DNA of 64,000 nt. Origin: Ailanthus altissimus (Eukaryota > Streptophyta > Magnoliopsida > Sapindales > Simaroubaceae). Below, in pieces: positions 11,065-22,478 of the stretch (its first letter is position 1; every line of letters begins with the position of its first letter). The position numbers and the translations under genes are program-made. Below the pieces are notes generated by a model. The model ran no database searches, had not been told where the DNA came from, and worked only from the letters and a program-made list of their open reading frames with translations. Location of the stretch: positions 5,902,501 through 5,966,500 of the forward strand of contig OX327696.1 of the NCBI GenBank assembly GCA_946807835.1, read 5' to 3'.

Positions 11065-14000
11065 AGGTTAACCCTAAATGTGTAGGAGTCGTTTTATGGA
11101 TACCTGAAGCAAGTAGAAGTCAAAACAATTTGGAAAACTCATTCCTGCACTGGGAGCCATGGCACCTACTCCCTGGTGCCGCGACGTTGGATGGTCACCC
11201 TTAGTGCCTCAGCGTTGGGCACCTAGCGCCGCTGCTCTCAAGTGCTATTTGGGTCGTCACGGCACCTACAGCCTGGCACCACAGCACTTGCGTTTGGGCT
11301 ACCGCTTTCGTGTTTTTGCCTCCTTTCGCATCTGTCTTTGATTTTCATATACTTAATGCATTTAGGTTGCGTTCCGAATCATATCTGATGATTTTTAATC
11401 AACTTTCTTACAAATTCTCTCATTGATTCAAAATCATTCACAAAGTATCTCGATCTCTCATCTCCGCATCTTTAGTCACCCTCACAAAGTATTAGCTCCG
11501 GTTATATCTATACATACAATGAACTTAATTGAGAGCAGTGGCTTAGTCAACATATCAGCAGAAATTTAAAGACGCTATCATTGTTAGACTAACTTCACCT
11601 ATTTAGACAATCTCTCAAATGTAATAAAGCAGCACATCAATGAGTTTAAACCTCTCGTAAAATACTTGATGCTTACTTAGGTGTTTGGCACTCTGGCTAT
11701 CACAATATATACTAATATTTACATACTCAATAGCCATTACCTTTACATTTATGCATTTCAACAACAATGCCTCCTTAGTAGTTTCTTCAATAACTATGTC
11801 CTCCGCCTCTGTGGTAGATAATGCAACCCAATGTTGTAGAATAGATCTCTAACACAAACTAAATCTAAACACTGTGAACATGTAACCTATCAACGATCTT
11901 CTTTTATCAAGATTACCTGCATAATCTGAGTCTATATATCCTCTTACCATTACGCTGTTATCCTTATCCCTTTTATACATTAACGCGTGATTTGATGTTC
12001 CTTAAGATATCTCAAAATTCACTTCACTGCAAGCCAGTAATCCTTACTCGAATTCGTCATGTATATACTCACCACGCTTATAGCCTGTGCTATGTTTGGT
12101 ATTGTGCAAACCATTACCTATATGATGCTCTCTATATTGATTGCATATCAGCGACTGTACTGCTGAAAGTTTGAATGCATGGCCAAAGGAGTAGAGACCT
12201 TTGCATTTGACATATTAAACTTTTCTAGGATCTGAGTATATATCACTGTTAAGACAAGAAAATAATATCTCTTATTTCTCTCAAAATATTCATACCCAAT
12301 ATCCTCTTTGCTGCTCCCAAATCCTTCATCTTAAACTCGCCACTTAACTACTTCTTGAGTTTTTGTATTTCTTCCATGTTTTTACATGTGATCAACATAT
12401 CATTGACATATAGAAGCAAAACATCATCCCACAACTCAAGCTCTTAAAGTACATGCATCCATCATACTTACTCATACTAAAGCTACGAGCCATCATAAAC
12501 TCATCAAATCTCCTATACCACTGTCTAGGTGATTGCTTTAACCTATATAATGACTTCTTCAACAAACAAGCATGATCCTCTTTTTCGGACTCTATAAACC
12601 TTTGTAGTTATACCATGTAAATTGTCTCTTCAAGGTCTCTATGTAGAAAAGCTGTCTTCACATCCATCTGCTTTATATGTAAATCAAGATTTGTACACAT
12701 GGCTAACAAAATTTTAATAAGTGTCTGCTTGATGACTGAAGAGAATATCTCATAAAAGTCAACTCATTTTCTTTAAGTAAAGCCCCGTACAACTAACCTA
12801 ACCTTGAATCTTGTAAGCTCCATCATCGATATCTTCTCATTCACCTTATACACCCACTTGCACCCAATTAGTTTCTTTTGAGGTCTCTACACTAACTTTG
12901 AGGTATTATTCTTCCTAAGAGAACTAATCTCTTCTTCTTGAGAGGCTTTCAACATGGTCATCTCATTGAATATCACATCACGGCTTATGATACTCATCGG
13001 TGGTGTCAATTCTTTAAACCATACCACATATCTTTTCACTCATTCAGGATATTCAATGAATGCCCATTTGATAGCTCTAGGTTCTAATTTTTCCTTCATA
13101 ATATATACAAAGGCAAGGTAATAAAAATTATAAGGCAGTCATGCTTAGGAGGGTTGCTAGACTATTTCGCTTCTAGCGTCGTAAAGTTAATTGTTGAGGA
13201 AGGACTTCCATTAATCAAATAAGTTACAGTCACTACAGCTTCTCCCTAAATATTTTGGACATCTTTGCATTGGTAAGCATGCATCTAACCTTTTCAAGTA
13301 GGGTCATATTCATCCTCTCAGCTACGCCATTCTACTGTGGTATTGGTCTTATTGTTCTATGTCTTATAATTCTATACTCGACGCAAAAGCCATTAAACTC
13401 TCAATTCTAAAACTCGTGGCCACTGTCAGTTCTTAACCTCTTCACCCTTTTGCTTGTCTGATTCTCAATAAGAGCCTTCAAAGTCTTGAAAGTATTAAAC
13501 ACTTGATCCTTATACTTCAACATACAGACCTACAGCTTCTTAGAATAGTCATCATCAAACAGAGAAAATACCTAGCATTTCAACGAGTAATTGTTTGAGT
13601 TAGTACCCAAAGATCCGAGTGTATGTAGAGTATCCCCTTAATCTTGTGCTCGCAGCTATTAGACCTCATCTTTTGTGCTTTCTCAAGCACACAATGTTTA
13701 CGAAACTTCAATAGCTTAAATCTATCCTCACCAAATGTCTTTTGATTAAATAACTCCTTCAATTTTCTCTCGCCTAGATATGCTAGTATAAAATGCCACA
13801 ACTAGATTTACATATTCTTATCAACTATAGAAAATAATACAGAACCACTTACAACTTCTCCCTTTAGTAAAGAAACACCTTTGTGCTTCTCTCTTCTCTT
13901 TACCATTATGGAACCCTTCAACACTCTCAAAAGCCCTCTGTCGACACTGATGGAATAACTATTCTGATCTAATGTCCATAGTGAGATCAATACCTAACTT

Positions 14001-14944
14001 CTGTCAACTCTCTTACTCGCGCATCATGTAAACTAAGTTTAATACTTCTAATTCCATCATCTAACAAGTAATATCGTTACCCATTAACACCTTACTACAA
14101 TTAATGTATTGGAAATTTATAAACCAAGACTCTATACGGGCACATGTGAAATGCATAACTAGAATCAAGAACTCATTGTTCAGTACTCTTACCATCAGTA
14201 GCGACTAGAATCTTTGTACTATTATAGCTATCATCATAAGCAAAGGCAGCATCCACTTTCTTCTTGTCTTGTACTTTCTTCTCCAAACAATCCTTTATAA
14301 AGTGATTATCTTTTTTGTAGCAATAGCACTTCCTAGGTGTTATGGACTTCGATCTTGAGCCCTTTTTTTTTTCTTTCATCTCTGTATAAGGACATTCCTC
14401 TTATAGATAAACTTTATACATTGCCCTTAATCTGCTTTCCTAATAGCTTTGAGTTTAATGTTAATTTCAGATCGCTCATCGTTAAACTCTCTCTGTTATA
14501 GAGTAATGTATGAACAAAGCTCTCATAACTCTTGAAAAGTAAACTGAGTAAGATAATCGCTCTATCTTCATCTTTTATCTTGATGTCGATAGACTCAAGA
14601 TCTAGAATGATCTTATTGAATGCATATATATGATCTTTAATCGGCATCCCCTCTAACATGTACAACTGATACAACTTCTTCTTTATATGCAATCTGTTGG
14701 TAAATGACTTCCACATATAAAGATAATCAAGCTTCTTCAAAAGATCAATCATCATCGCCTCTCCTGCTACTTCCCTCAATACTTCATTGCTCATTGACAA
14801 AACGATTATACTATGAGCTCTTTCTTAAATGTCCCTTCTTTCTGCTTCAGCCTTAGATGACTCTAAAGTTATCTCATCTTCACTAGATGGACCCTATCAT
14901 CACTAAATGTCTTTTGACTAAATAACTCATTCAGGTGTAAACTT
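11065..14944 (-). mobile_element. Copia-A element, reversed, 5' rearranged (unit 2)
   Basis: On the minus strand this reads as a decayed Copia-A. The 3' LTR starts at about 11413, where the revcomp matches TGTGAGAATATTGATT; the LTR is truncated at about 11065. Toward higher coordinates come RNase H and reverse transcriptase (about 11450-12900), integrase (about 13020-13720), the pre-integrase/protease part (about 13580-14170) and gag (14173-14880). The GC-rich LTR block is visible at about 11150-11330. All frames are broken by stops and frameshifts. At 14905-14944 gag is joined to a stray pre-integrase piece, as in unit 1. Unit 1 lacks everything between about 10010 and 14340 of this copy. 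Confidence 0.85.
14173..14880 (-). pseudogene. Copia-A gag pseudogene (reversed)
   Basis: Two minus-strand stretches, 14414-14800 and 14173-14379, together cover most of a Copia gag: LREVAGE, RLHIKKKLYQL, IKDHI.AFNK and LLSLLFKSYES in the first, and the zinc knuckle in the second. The knuckle reads CYCYKKDNHFIKDC. Its second cysteine position is Tyr, so CCHC is broken. It is closest to the gag at 41899-42630 in this window. The N-terminus is decayed or missing. Confidence 0.85.
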
Positions 14945-15444
14945 AGAGAGTCTGACAATATGAAGTGTACTTGTTGAGCATTAGAGTAGTGGACTATATG
15001 AAACAATTCAATCTAAGAAAATGTTAAAAGCATAATTTGTTTCAGGATCTCTCCAGAAGCACACTTGTAAATGGCTTAAGAGTTAATCTTATAAATTAAA
15101 TAAATAATTGTTATTTATTTAAAATATTGACAAGTGGCTTACATGGCAACATGCATGATTGACAAATGGCAAATGATGCTTAACACAAGGCAAAGTATAC
15201 TTAACATACGGTATGGATGCATGTCTTCTAGGATTACAAGTGTTGTCAACTTCATCATGTATATATTTTAATTAGGCTAGGTGTCACGTTGTCATTGACC
15301 AAGTGTAAGATACTTTGTAATCAATTTATATTTAATATATGCTAGTTGGATAAGAAATTACATTTCCATTTCGCTGCACATTATATGTATGACATGTATT
15401 TTAAAATTTAATAAACACATTCACATCAATGCACACACTCAACA
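14945..15444 (+). mobile_element. LTR-C, 3' portion (unit 2), with an internal deletion
   Basis: Same truncated LTR as at 3541-4339, with the same left junction to reversed Copia-A. Compared with unit 1 it lacks about 290 bp, from about 3926 to 4215 of that copy. The deletion is joined at a short shared TGTAA. It ends at CACTCAACA, followed by AATTG. Confidence 0.75.
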
Positions 15445-17354
15445 AATTGGTCAAATAGTTGCAAGTGCAATTGTAATTGCAAATAGTACAGAAATAGATA
15501 AAACAAAATTTTGGCATAAAAGGTTAAAATACTTAAGTGTACAAGGTTTACAAGAATTATGTAAACATTGTCTAATTTATAAGGGAAAAATGAATAAGAT
15601 AAAGTTATGTGAACATTCTATATAAGATCAAATTTATGTGAACATTCTATGAATAAGATCAATAGAATTAGTTTTAAACCAAGAACAAATAAGGCTGAAA
15701 TACTAGAATTTGGCACGTTAATCTTTGGAGTCCCACAAACACACCAACCCATGGTAGGAACATACATTTTCTTTCATTAATTGATGATAAAGTATGGATT
15801 TATTTTTCTTAGGACAAAAGTTGATACTTTTAAAAACTATAAATAATGGAAAAATCGGATTGAAAATCAAATTGGTAAGAAAATCAAAGTTCTAAGGATA
15901 TATAATGGATTAGAGTTTTGTAATTATGACTTTAAGAATTTTTGTAAAACATATGGATCCTAAGATATAGGACAATAATCTACACACCTTAACAGAATAA
16001 AATAGCTAAAAGAATGAATATGACTTTATTGAAAAAAGTTAGGTATCTCTTAATTGGTTCTATCATATCTAAACTCTCATCTTATGATTTGATGAGTGTA
16101 TGTATTCCAAGCTATGGAAAATAGACATGGCTAAAGAAATAAAATCTCTTCTAAATAACAGAACCTATATAATAATCTTCTCACTTACTGTATATTAAGA
16201 ATTAAATCAATTAGATTTAAAAAGTGTTTTTCTTATGGTGATTTAGATGAAGTCATTTCTATGAAACAACCTTAGGGTTACGAGATTAATAGTGATGAAG
16301 ATTTAGTGTGTATCCTTAAAAGGTCTTTGTATGGGTTAAAACAAGTTCCTAGACAATGGTACAGAAGATTTGATATATTTATAACAAAATTAAGGATTAT
16401 AAGAAGTGATTTTGATCGTGTTTTTATTTCAAAAACCTTGGAAATTAATATCAATTATTTATTCTTATATATGTTGATGATATGCTATTGTCAAGCCTAA
16501 ATAAAGCTAAGATAAAGAAACTTAAAATTCTTCTTGAAGGAGAATTTAATATGAAAGACTTAAGCGAAGTAAAAAGAATCTCAAGAATAAATATTTTCAG
16601 AAAAAGGTTTAAAAATTTGCTAATTATATTACAATAATAGTTACGTATTCAATGAAAGATACTAAACCAATTAGAATTTCTCAAGTTGCACATTTTAAGT
16701 TCTCTAAAGAACAGTGTGCTATCACAAAACTTAAAAATAAGAAATGACAAAAATACATTGTTCAAATGCAGTAAGTTCTGCTATGATATATAGTAAACCT
16801 AATTTAGCTTATGCCATAAGTGTTCTAAGTAGGTACATGACCAACCTTGCAAAAGATCACTGGATAGGTATAAAATGGTTGTTAAGGTGCTTGAATGGAA
16901 CAACAAATTTTGGTTTAATATGTGTAAACATGAAAATAGATTGAATTTATTTGATCATATAGATTCTAATTTTACTAGAGATAGGGATAAAAAAAGATCC
17001 ACTACTGTTTATATGTTTACTTTATGTATAAATTATATAGTTGAAAATGTTAATTACAATCGTTGGTAGCATTGTCAAGCACATAAGTAAAGTATGTGGC
17101 AGTGACTGAAGCAATGAAAGAGGGAGTATGGTTGCAAGATGTATTGAGAGATTAAGATGGTAATTGAACATGTCAAATTGAGAGATTAAGGTGTATCATT
17201 TCATAAGAAGCCTAATGATGAAGGTCAAATTTAGTTGAAGAAGATCTCAACAGAAGAAATCCTATAGACATTGGCACTAAAATTACCCTCAACAAATAAG
17301 TTTAAGTACTGCTTGGACTTACTACATGTTGATCATGGATCAAAACTAGTATAG
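15445..17354 (+). mobile_element. Copia-B pol remnant (unit 2)
   Basis: Shorter than unit 1 because of internal deletions. Recognisable parts: pre-integrase (15480-15625, FWHKRLKYLSVQGLQEL), integrase remains (about 15690-16070), a deletion near 16080-16190, reverse transcriptase (about 16190-16500, KRSLYGLKQVPRQWYRRFD, then LYMLMI in place of YVDD) and RNase H (about 16744-17150). The tail ends at TAG 17352-17354 and is followed by a purine-rich stretch that could be the polypurine tract. The uninterrupted GAATGGAACAAC stretch at about 16893 is the empty site for the solo LTR found in unit 1. No functional frame remains. Confidence 0.85.
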
Positions 17355-17419
17355 TGAGTTGAGAAGGAAAATATAAAAGTTTTTAGTATTGAATCAGGAT
17401 AATGATTTCTAAAACCAAG

Positions 17420-17932
17420 ATAAAGAATGCCGAAGAAGTGGTTCCAAAGTCCTTAAGGATATTTTAGTAAAATCTGACAGAAAGAAAATGAAAAAGAGAG
17501 TTTAGATTTGGAAATGAAACTATGGCATTTAGGCTGTATATATAAATGTGATGTTGTAGCCCTAAAAAGGCATTCTTTCATATATTTTCTTTCTTTCTTG
17601 AGCCGATTTCGAGAGAATAGTCTAGAGTGTTATCTGTTCTTCTTCTCTATTTATTGCGTAACAAATCTTGTAATTCCTTGGTGATCTGAAAGTATTCTAT
17701 TTATCTTATGTTGTAATGTTGGTTCAAAGAGTGAAAAGGCTCTACTATTTGTAGCTGGAATGGATGTAAATTCCAAATAGAAATTGATCTCACTAATTGC
17801 TTGTGTTCTTGAGATCTTGTGTGGATTTGTTATTTCTTAGAATATTTCTGGTCATATGTTGATTTTACGGTATATTTACTTTGTAAAAGCCACTTTAAGT
17901 ATTTTGGATGCAAGGAAAACAATCATTAATTA
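17420..17932 (+). repeat. Copia-B 3' LTR-like segment, copy 3
   Basis: The fullest of three copies. It contains an extra block with a TATA-like GTATATATAAATG at about 17535-17547, which would fit an LTR promoter. It follows the Copia-B pol end by about 65 bp and leads into a TA run and the BAHD upstream region. Confidence 0.65.
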
Positions 17933-17954
17933 ATATATATATATATATATATAT
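17933..17954. repeat. TA microsatellite
   Basis: Alternating TA run at the join between the Copia-B tail and P3, equivalent to the one at 8313-8331. Confidence 0.8.
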
Positions 17955-20005
17955 GATGTAAGAGGGAGACAAATCATTTATCATTATTCAAATAAACAAA
18001 ATTAAAACCAGAAAAAAAAATCAGGATTAAAGCTGCAACGCTGATCTTTGACTTTAAAAAATTTTAAAGTCAACTGTACGAGTTCTCTCATGGAAAGAAA
18101 ATAACACAAATCATGCCATTACATGTTTCACATAATAGCTCTCTTCTATTGGACAAGACAAATTCGTGTGAATAATCAAGTAAGCAATCTTCTATTTGTT
18201 GAAAAACAAATATACTGAATGCATGTAATTTAGTATTTTCATAATAATTCTTTTACAGTATAAAGAGAACAAATATAAAAAAAAAACGATAAAACTTAAC
18301 TTGAAAAGCTCATATTACATGATTTTTGGAATGTTATTTTCATCGGAAGATCAATCCATGTTACTTGAAATATTCTTCCCCTTTGATTGTGTATTTGCCA
18401 TAAGGTTAGATTGGCACAATCTTTATGTTTGAACAATGATTAATTGAGTATTATCACATGAAACGACGCATATTATGCACCCAATTCAAAATATAAAATG
18501 GCGTCGTTACACTAAGACAATGAAACAGTGTTGTTTCATCAGCAAAATTTAAAAGAAAAAGTTCACTTTATGCCTTTTAACCCAAACGACATGTATTAAT
18601 CTTTGTCGCAATTTTTTTATTATTAATTCCATGATTAAGTTTTGATATATTGCGTACAAAATTAATGATAATATTTTGCCATTGAAAAATCGTCACTAAG
18701 TTTTATATAGTCTAAAGCATGTGATATAAACTACAAAAAAATTGTTTAATATAAATATTTTGTTCAATTATTCAGTTATATTATAATACATGTACGTGTT
18801 CTTATTTATTATAATTATTAATTTGCCTTGTAATTTATAACATATGTAACATGATTTTATTAAATTGTTGTATGAATGATGAGATATCTTTAATTCATTA
18901 AAGTGTATTTATTGTGCTTAATTAATTTCAAGATTTACTCGTTAAGTTTTTTCTCAGATTATAATATTTACTTCTTCAAATGTACATTTCTATTTATTTT
19001 CTCAATCAAAGAAATGATTCAATTGTGTTTGATGTTTTAAATAATGTCATTATTTATGTACTAAAAAATAATAGGTTCTAAGTCAATGGACTTGGCTCTA
19101 TGCACTGCTTTATTTAATTGGCATGACAGTTGACTTGAGCGGGTTTAACGGGTCCTTTCATTTAGCTATGATATTCAATTCAAAGTTTTTTTTTCAACAT
19201 GGTCTTGCTGCTGTCTGGTGGCTTTGTTAGAATATGTATGTAGGTCCGAATGCAACCTGCTGTTTGCATAATGCTATCCTAAGTAAAAATGTATTTGCAA
19301 ATTCACGTAATTGCAAGTTGTTACAAATTAATTAGAAGGCTTCTTTATTTTAGCCGCCAATTAGTTATTTTATTTTAATCTGATTAGCAAACCGGTGTAT
19401 TTATCATTTATCATTATTCAAATAAACAAAATTAAAACCAAAAAAAAAATCAGGATTAAAGTTGCAACGCTGATCTTCTAAATCAATGGACCTGGCTCTA
19501 TGCACTGCTTTATTTAATTGGCAAGACAATTGAGTTGAGCGGGTTTAACGGGTCCTTTCATTTAGCTTGGCTCTATGCACTGATTCAATTGTGTTTGATT
19601 TTCAATTCTAATTTTTTTTTCAACTTGGTCATGCTGCTGTCTGGTGGCTTTGTTAGAATATGTATGTAAGTCCGAATGCAACCTGCTGTTTGCATAATGC
19701 TATCCTAAGTAAAAATGTATTTGCAAATTCACGTAATTGCAAGTTGTTACTAGAAGGCTTCTTTATTTTAGCCGCCAATTAGTTATCTTATTTTAATCTG
19801 ATTAGCAAACCTGTTATTTATAAAATCTGATGTATGACAAGTCTTTTCATTTAAGTGCATTTCAGGTTTTAAGTCAATGGACCTAGCTCTATCCACTGTT
19901 TTATTTGGTCTAGTGGCTTTGTTAGAATATACATGTACGTAAGTCCGAAAGCAGCCTGCTGCTTGCATAATACTTCTAAATAAAAATTTATTTGCAAATT
20001 CACGT
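17955..20005 (+). promoter_or_regulatory. Upstream region P3 of the BAHD gene, with internal tandem duplications
   Basis: This is the only promoter-like segment still attached to a BAHD gene. It matches P2 over its left half (17955-18830) and P1, P2 and P4 over the rest. The stretch 19075-19400 is duplicated in tandem at 19478-19820, and a third shorter copy lies at 19850-20005. Between the first two copies is a second copy (about 19400-19477) of the sequence at about 17975-18047, so the duplication was complex. The motif GTGGCTTTGTTAGAATAT occurs at about 19218, 19643 and 19912. Regulatory function is inferred from position only. Confidence 0.55.
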
Positions 20006-20059
20006 TATTAATTTTAAATTTCTTGCAAATTCGTCTTCCAGCTATTGTGATATGGTTTG

Positions 20060-20067
20060 AATATACA
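20060..20067 (+). promoter_or_regulatory. Possible TATA element of the BAHD gene
   Basis: ATATACAG at this place aligns with CATATATAGCCC at 59998-60009 in P4, where the TATA form is better kept. It lies about 100 bases before the ATG at 20164. A second candidate, CATATAG at 20121, is only about 40 bases from the ATG. Neither is proven. Confidence 0.3.
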
Positions 20068-20163
20068 GCCCTGACTGGATGGCTTTGTTCAATTACGTTG
20101 CTGTTGACTCGACACTTGTACATATAGAGCAAACCGAGTAGAGAAAAAAGTGTGGAAAACAAA

Positions 20164-21513
20164 ATGGAGGTTGAAATAATTTCTAGAGAGTGCATCAAAC
20201 CCTCTTCTCCAACACCTCTTGACCTCAGAACCTACGAATTGTGTCTTTTTGATCAATTTTATGATCTTCAGTTCTACTCTCCTATAATCCTATACTATCC
20301 CGTCAATCAAAACACAATTCTTCCCACCTCTGGTGATGTTAATCACATTATCTCCAAGAGATTGCAAATGTTGAAACAATCTCTTTCAGAAACTTTAGCC
20401 CTTTTTTACCCATTAGCTGGAAAGATAAAAGACAGTCTTTCTATTGACTGCAACGACGAGGGCACTTATTTTATAGAAGCTCGAGTCAAAAGTTCTCTCC
20501 AAGAATTTCTTAACCAAGTAGATCTGACTTTGATCAACAAAGTTTTTCCTCATGACGCTGGGGAGCAAGGTGGATCGATTTCAGGACTCCACGTAGCAAA
20601 GATACAAGTAACAACGTTTTCCTGTGGTGGTCTTGCTATTTGCCCGTCTATTTCACATTTGTTTGGTGATGCCATGTCCCAATATTTGTTCCTCAAGAGT
20701 TGGGCTGCCACCGCTTGTCAGAATACCAAAGAAGTAGTACGTCCCAACTATAATGCTTCATTTTTATTTCCTCAGAATGCCGCATTTCCTAGAGACTTAA
20801 CTATGGCAGGCACGTGCACCAAATTTGTAATTTCTGGTAGAATGGTTACTCAAAGATTTGTATTTGATGCCAAAGCGATAGCCACTCTTAAAGCCAAGGC
20901 AACCAGCTCATGTGTGCAAAATCCAACGCGTATAGAGGTCGTGTCAGCATTCCTTTCTAAATGCGTCATGAATGCCCGCAAAAAGAAAACTGGCTTGAAA
21001 AAAACAACTTTACTAACCCATTTTGTAAATTTGCGACAAAAAGTTGGGTCGCTATTAAAATATTCCACAGGTAACATTATATGGACGGCGAATGCACTGT
21101 GCACAGATGAACAAGAGGAGTTGGACAGTTTAGTGTACTTGTTGAGGAAAGCAATTGTGGAAGTTAATGGAGATATTGTGGAGAGCTTTCAAGGTAAAGG
21201 AGGGTTTCTTAAACTTTGTGAAGTTATAAAAGATTCTAATATAGCGTATTCAAGTGCAGCTGATAGAATTATATTTACTGGTTTGGCGAGCTTTGGTTTC
21301 TATGATATTGATTTTGGATGGGGAAAGCCGATTTGGATTAGCTTTCCTACTTTTGAAGGATCCACTGCTAGTTCTGTCAATTTTATCAGTCTCGTGAATA
21401 CAAAATTGGGAGATGGGATTGAAGCATGGTTATATTTGCTTGAGGAGGACATGAAAATATTAGAACATGATGAAGAATTATTAGCATTTGCTACCATGAA
21501 TCCAAGTCCTTAG
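20164..21513 (+). CDS. BAHD acyltransferase (vinorine synthase-like)
   Basis: An intact intronless 449-residue protein of the BAHD family. These enzymes move an acyl group from acyl-CoA to the hydroxyl or amine of a specialised metabolite, normally in the cytosol. The catalytic motif HXXXD is present as HLFGD (residues 165-169), and DFGWG, needed for the fold, is at residues 383-387. The N-terminal EVEIISRE..KPSSPTP is typical of the clade with vinorine synthase and related alkaloid or alcohol acyltransferases. Length fits the family (about 430-460). The frame is open from a GTG at 20152, but the ATG at 20164 is chosen because it matches family starts and has A at -3 and G at +4. No signal peptide or membrane segment is seen. 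The Gly usually after the motif Asp is Ala here. The substrate cannot be told. The gene lies downstream of duplicated promoter DNA, and a fragment of a close paralogue lies at 56716-57093. Confidence 0.95.
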   Translation: MEVEIISRECIKPSSPTPLDLRTYELCLFDQFYDLQFYSPIILYYPVNQNTILPTSGDVNHIISKRLQMLKQSLSETLALFYPLAGKIKDSLSIDCNDEGTYFIEARVKSSLQEFLNQVDLTLINKVFPHDAGEQGGSISGLHVAKIQVTTFSCGGLAICPSISHLFGDAMSQYLFLKSWAATACQNTKEVVRPNYNASFLFPQNAAFPRDLTMAGTCTKFVISGRMVTQRFVFDAKAIATLKAKATSSCVQNPTRIEVVSAFLSKCVMNARKKKTGLKKTTLLTHFVNLRQKVGSLLKYSTGNIIWTANALCTDEQEELDSLVYLLRKAIVEVNGDIVESFQGKGGFLKLCEVIKDSNIAYSSAADRIIFTGLASFGFYDIDFGWGKPIWISFPTFEGSTASSVNFISLVNTKLGDGIEAWLYLLEEDMKILEHDEELLAFATMNPSP

Positions 21514-21548
21514 GTGTTAAGAATGAGCTACCTACATCCAAGCTTAAA

Positions 21549-21558
21549 AATAAATAAA
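21549..21558 (+). terminator. Possible polyadenylation signals of the BAHD gene
   Basis: Two overlapping AATAAA hexamers (21549-21554 and 21553-21558) lie about 40 bases after the stop codon. T-rich sequence follows from about 21600. Plant signals are loose, so this is only a candidate. Confidence 0.35.
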
Positions 21559-22478
21559 TTAAAGAATAAGCTAGCTCCAACCCGTTTATAATTCTCCTTT
21601 GTTGAGTTATATTTTATATTGTTCTTTGTCTTTGTTTTCTTTTTATTGGAGCTAAATTCCTTGGTTCTCCTTTTCAGCATTGTATTTTCTTTTTCTTTAA
21701 TAATAGTTTCTTGTTTAATTAAGGTTTATTCTATTTTATTTAGTTATTTTTAATTATTCTTAATAATTATTTATGTAATAGATATTTTAGTAATACAAAA
21801 TTATATAAAAACACGAGTATTCACAATATATTTTTAAGAAAATATAGTAAAGTTACAAAGATATTAAGCCCTCCAAAATTACAAACACAAATTACGCTAA
21901 ACTCTTTTATACCAAAAATGCAAAAATAATATTGACCTTGAATGACTTCTCTCGAGCAGCCTACAACGCAACCAGGCTTTCAAAATATATATAATTTTCT
22001 AAAAGTAAATGATTAGTATATCTAGAAATTAATAAAATTTAGAGGAAATAAAGTTTCATTCTTATTCATATAAGCCTTGGAAATGACTTAATTTATATAT
22101 AAAAATAAATAAATACATTAATAAAATACTTAGGATTAAATTTAGAGATCATGCCTAAGTTGCTCAGTTTTAATTTCAATTATCCTTACCATATATATTT
22201 TTTTAATTTTTACAATAATTCAAACCCATATTTTTTGAACATCTCTATCATAATTCTTATTATCCTCTTTCAAGCTAGCAAGAGTCAGAGAAATTTTTCC
22301 TTTTATAACCTACCTTGGAGATATGTACACTTGATGTTCTTTAAGAACATGGAACAACGTAGGAATCATTCCTTAATTTTTTTTTTCTTTTAAATAAAGG
22401 AAATCTTCCCAAAAAAATTAATGTTTAAGTAGAAATTAATAATTTAATCCCCGTATAAATATTGAATTGCATACTAAA
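21559..22478. other. Intergenic sequence, nothing recognised
   Basis: AT-rich 3' flank of the BAHD gene. Short frames (such as 22151-22393) are low-complexity Phe/Asn-rich translations and are not believable genes. Confidence 0.6.

Noticed and set aside
20152..20163. Four extra codons before the BAHD ATG
   Set aside because: The first codon at 20152 is GTG, not ATG. The ATG at 20164 fits the family N-terminus and has a good start context.
22151..22393. 80-residue frame after the BAHD gene
   Set aside because: Rich in Phe, Asn and Ile from AT-rich DNA, with no family resemblance and no second copy.
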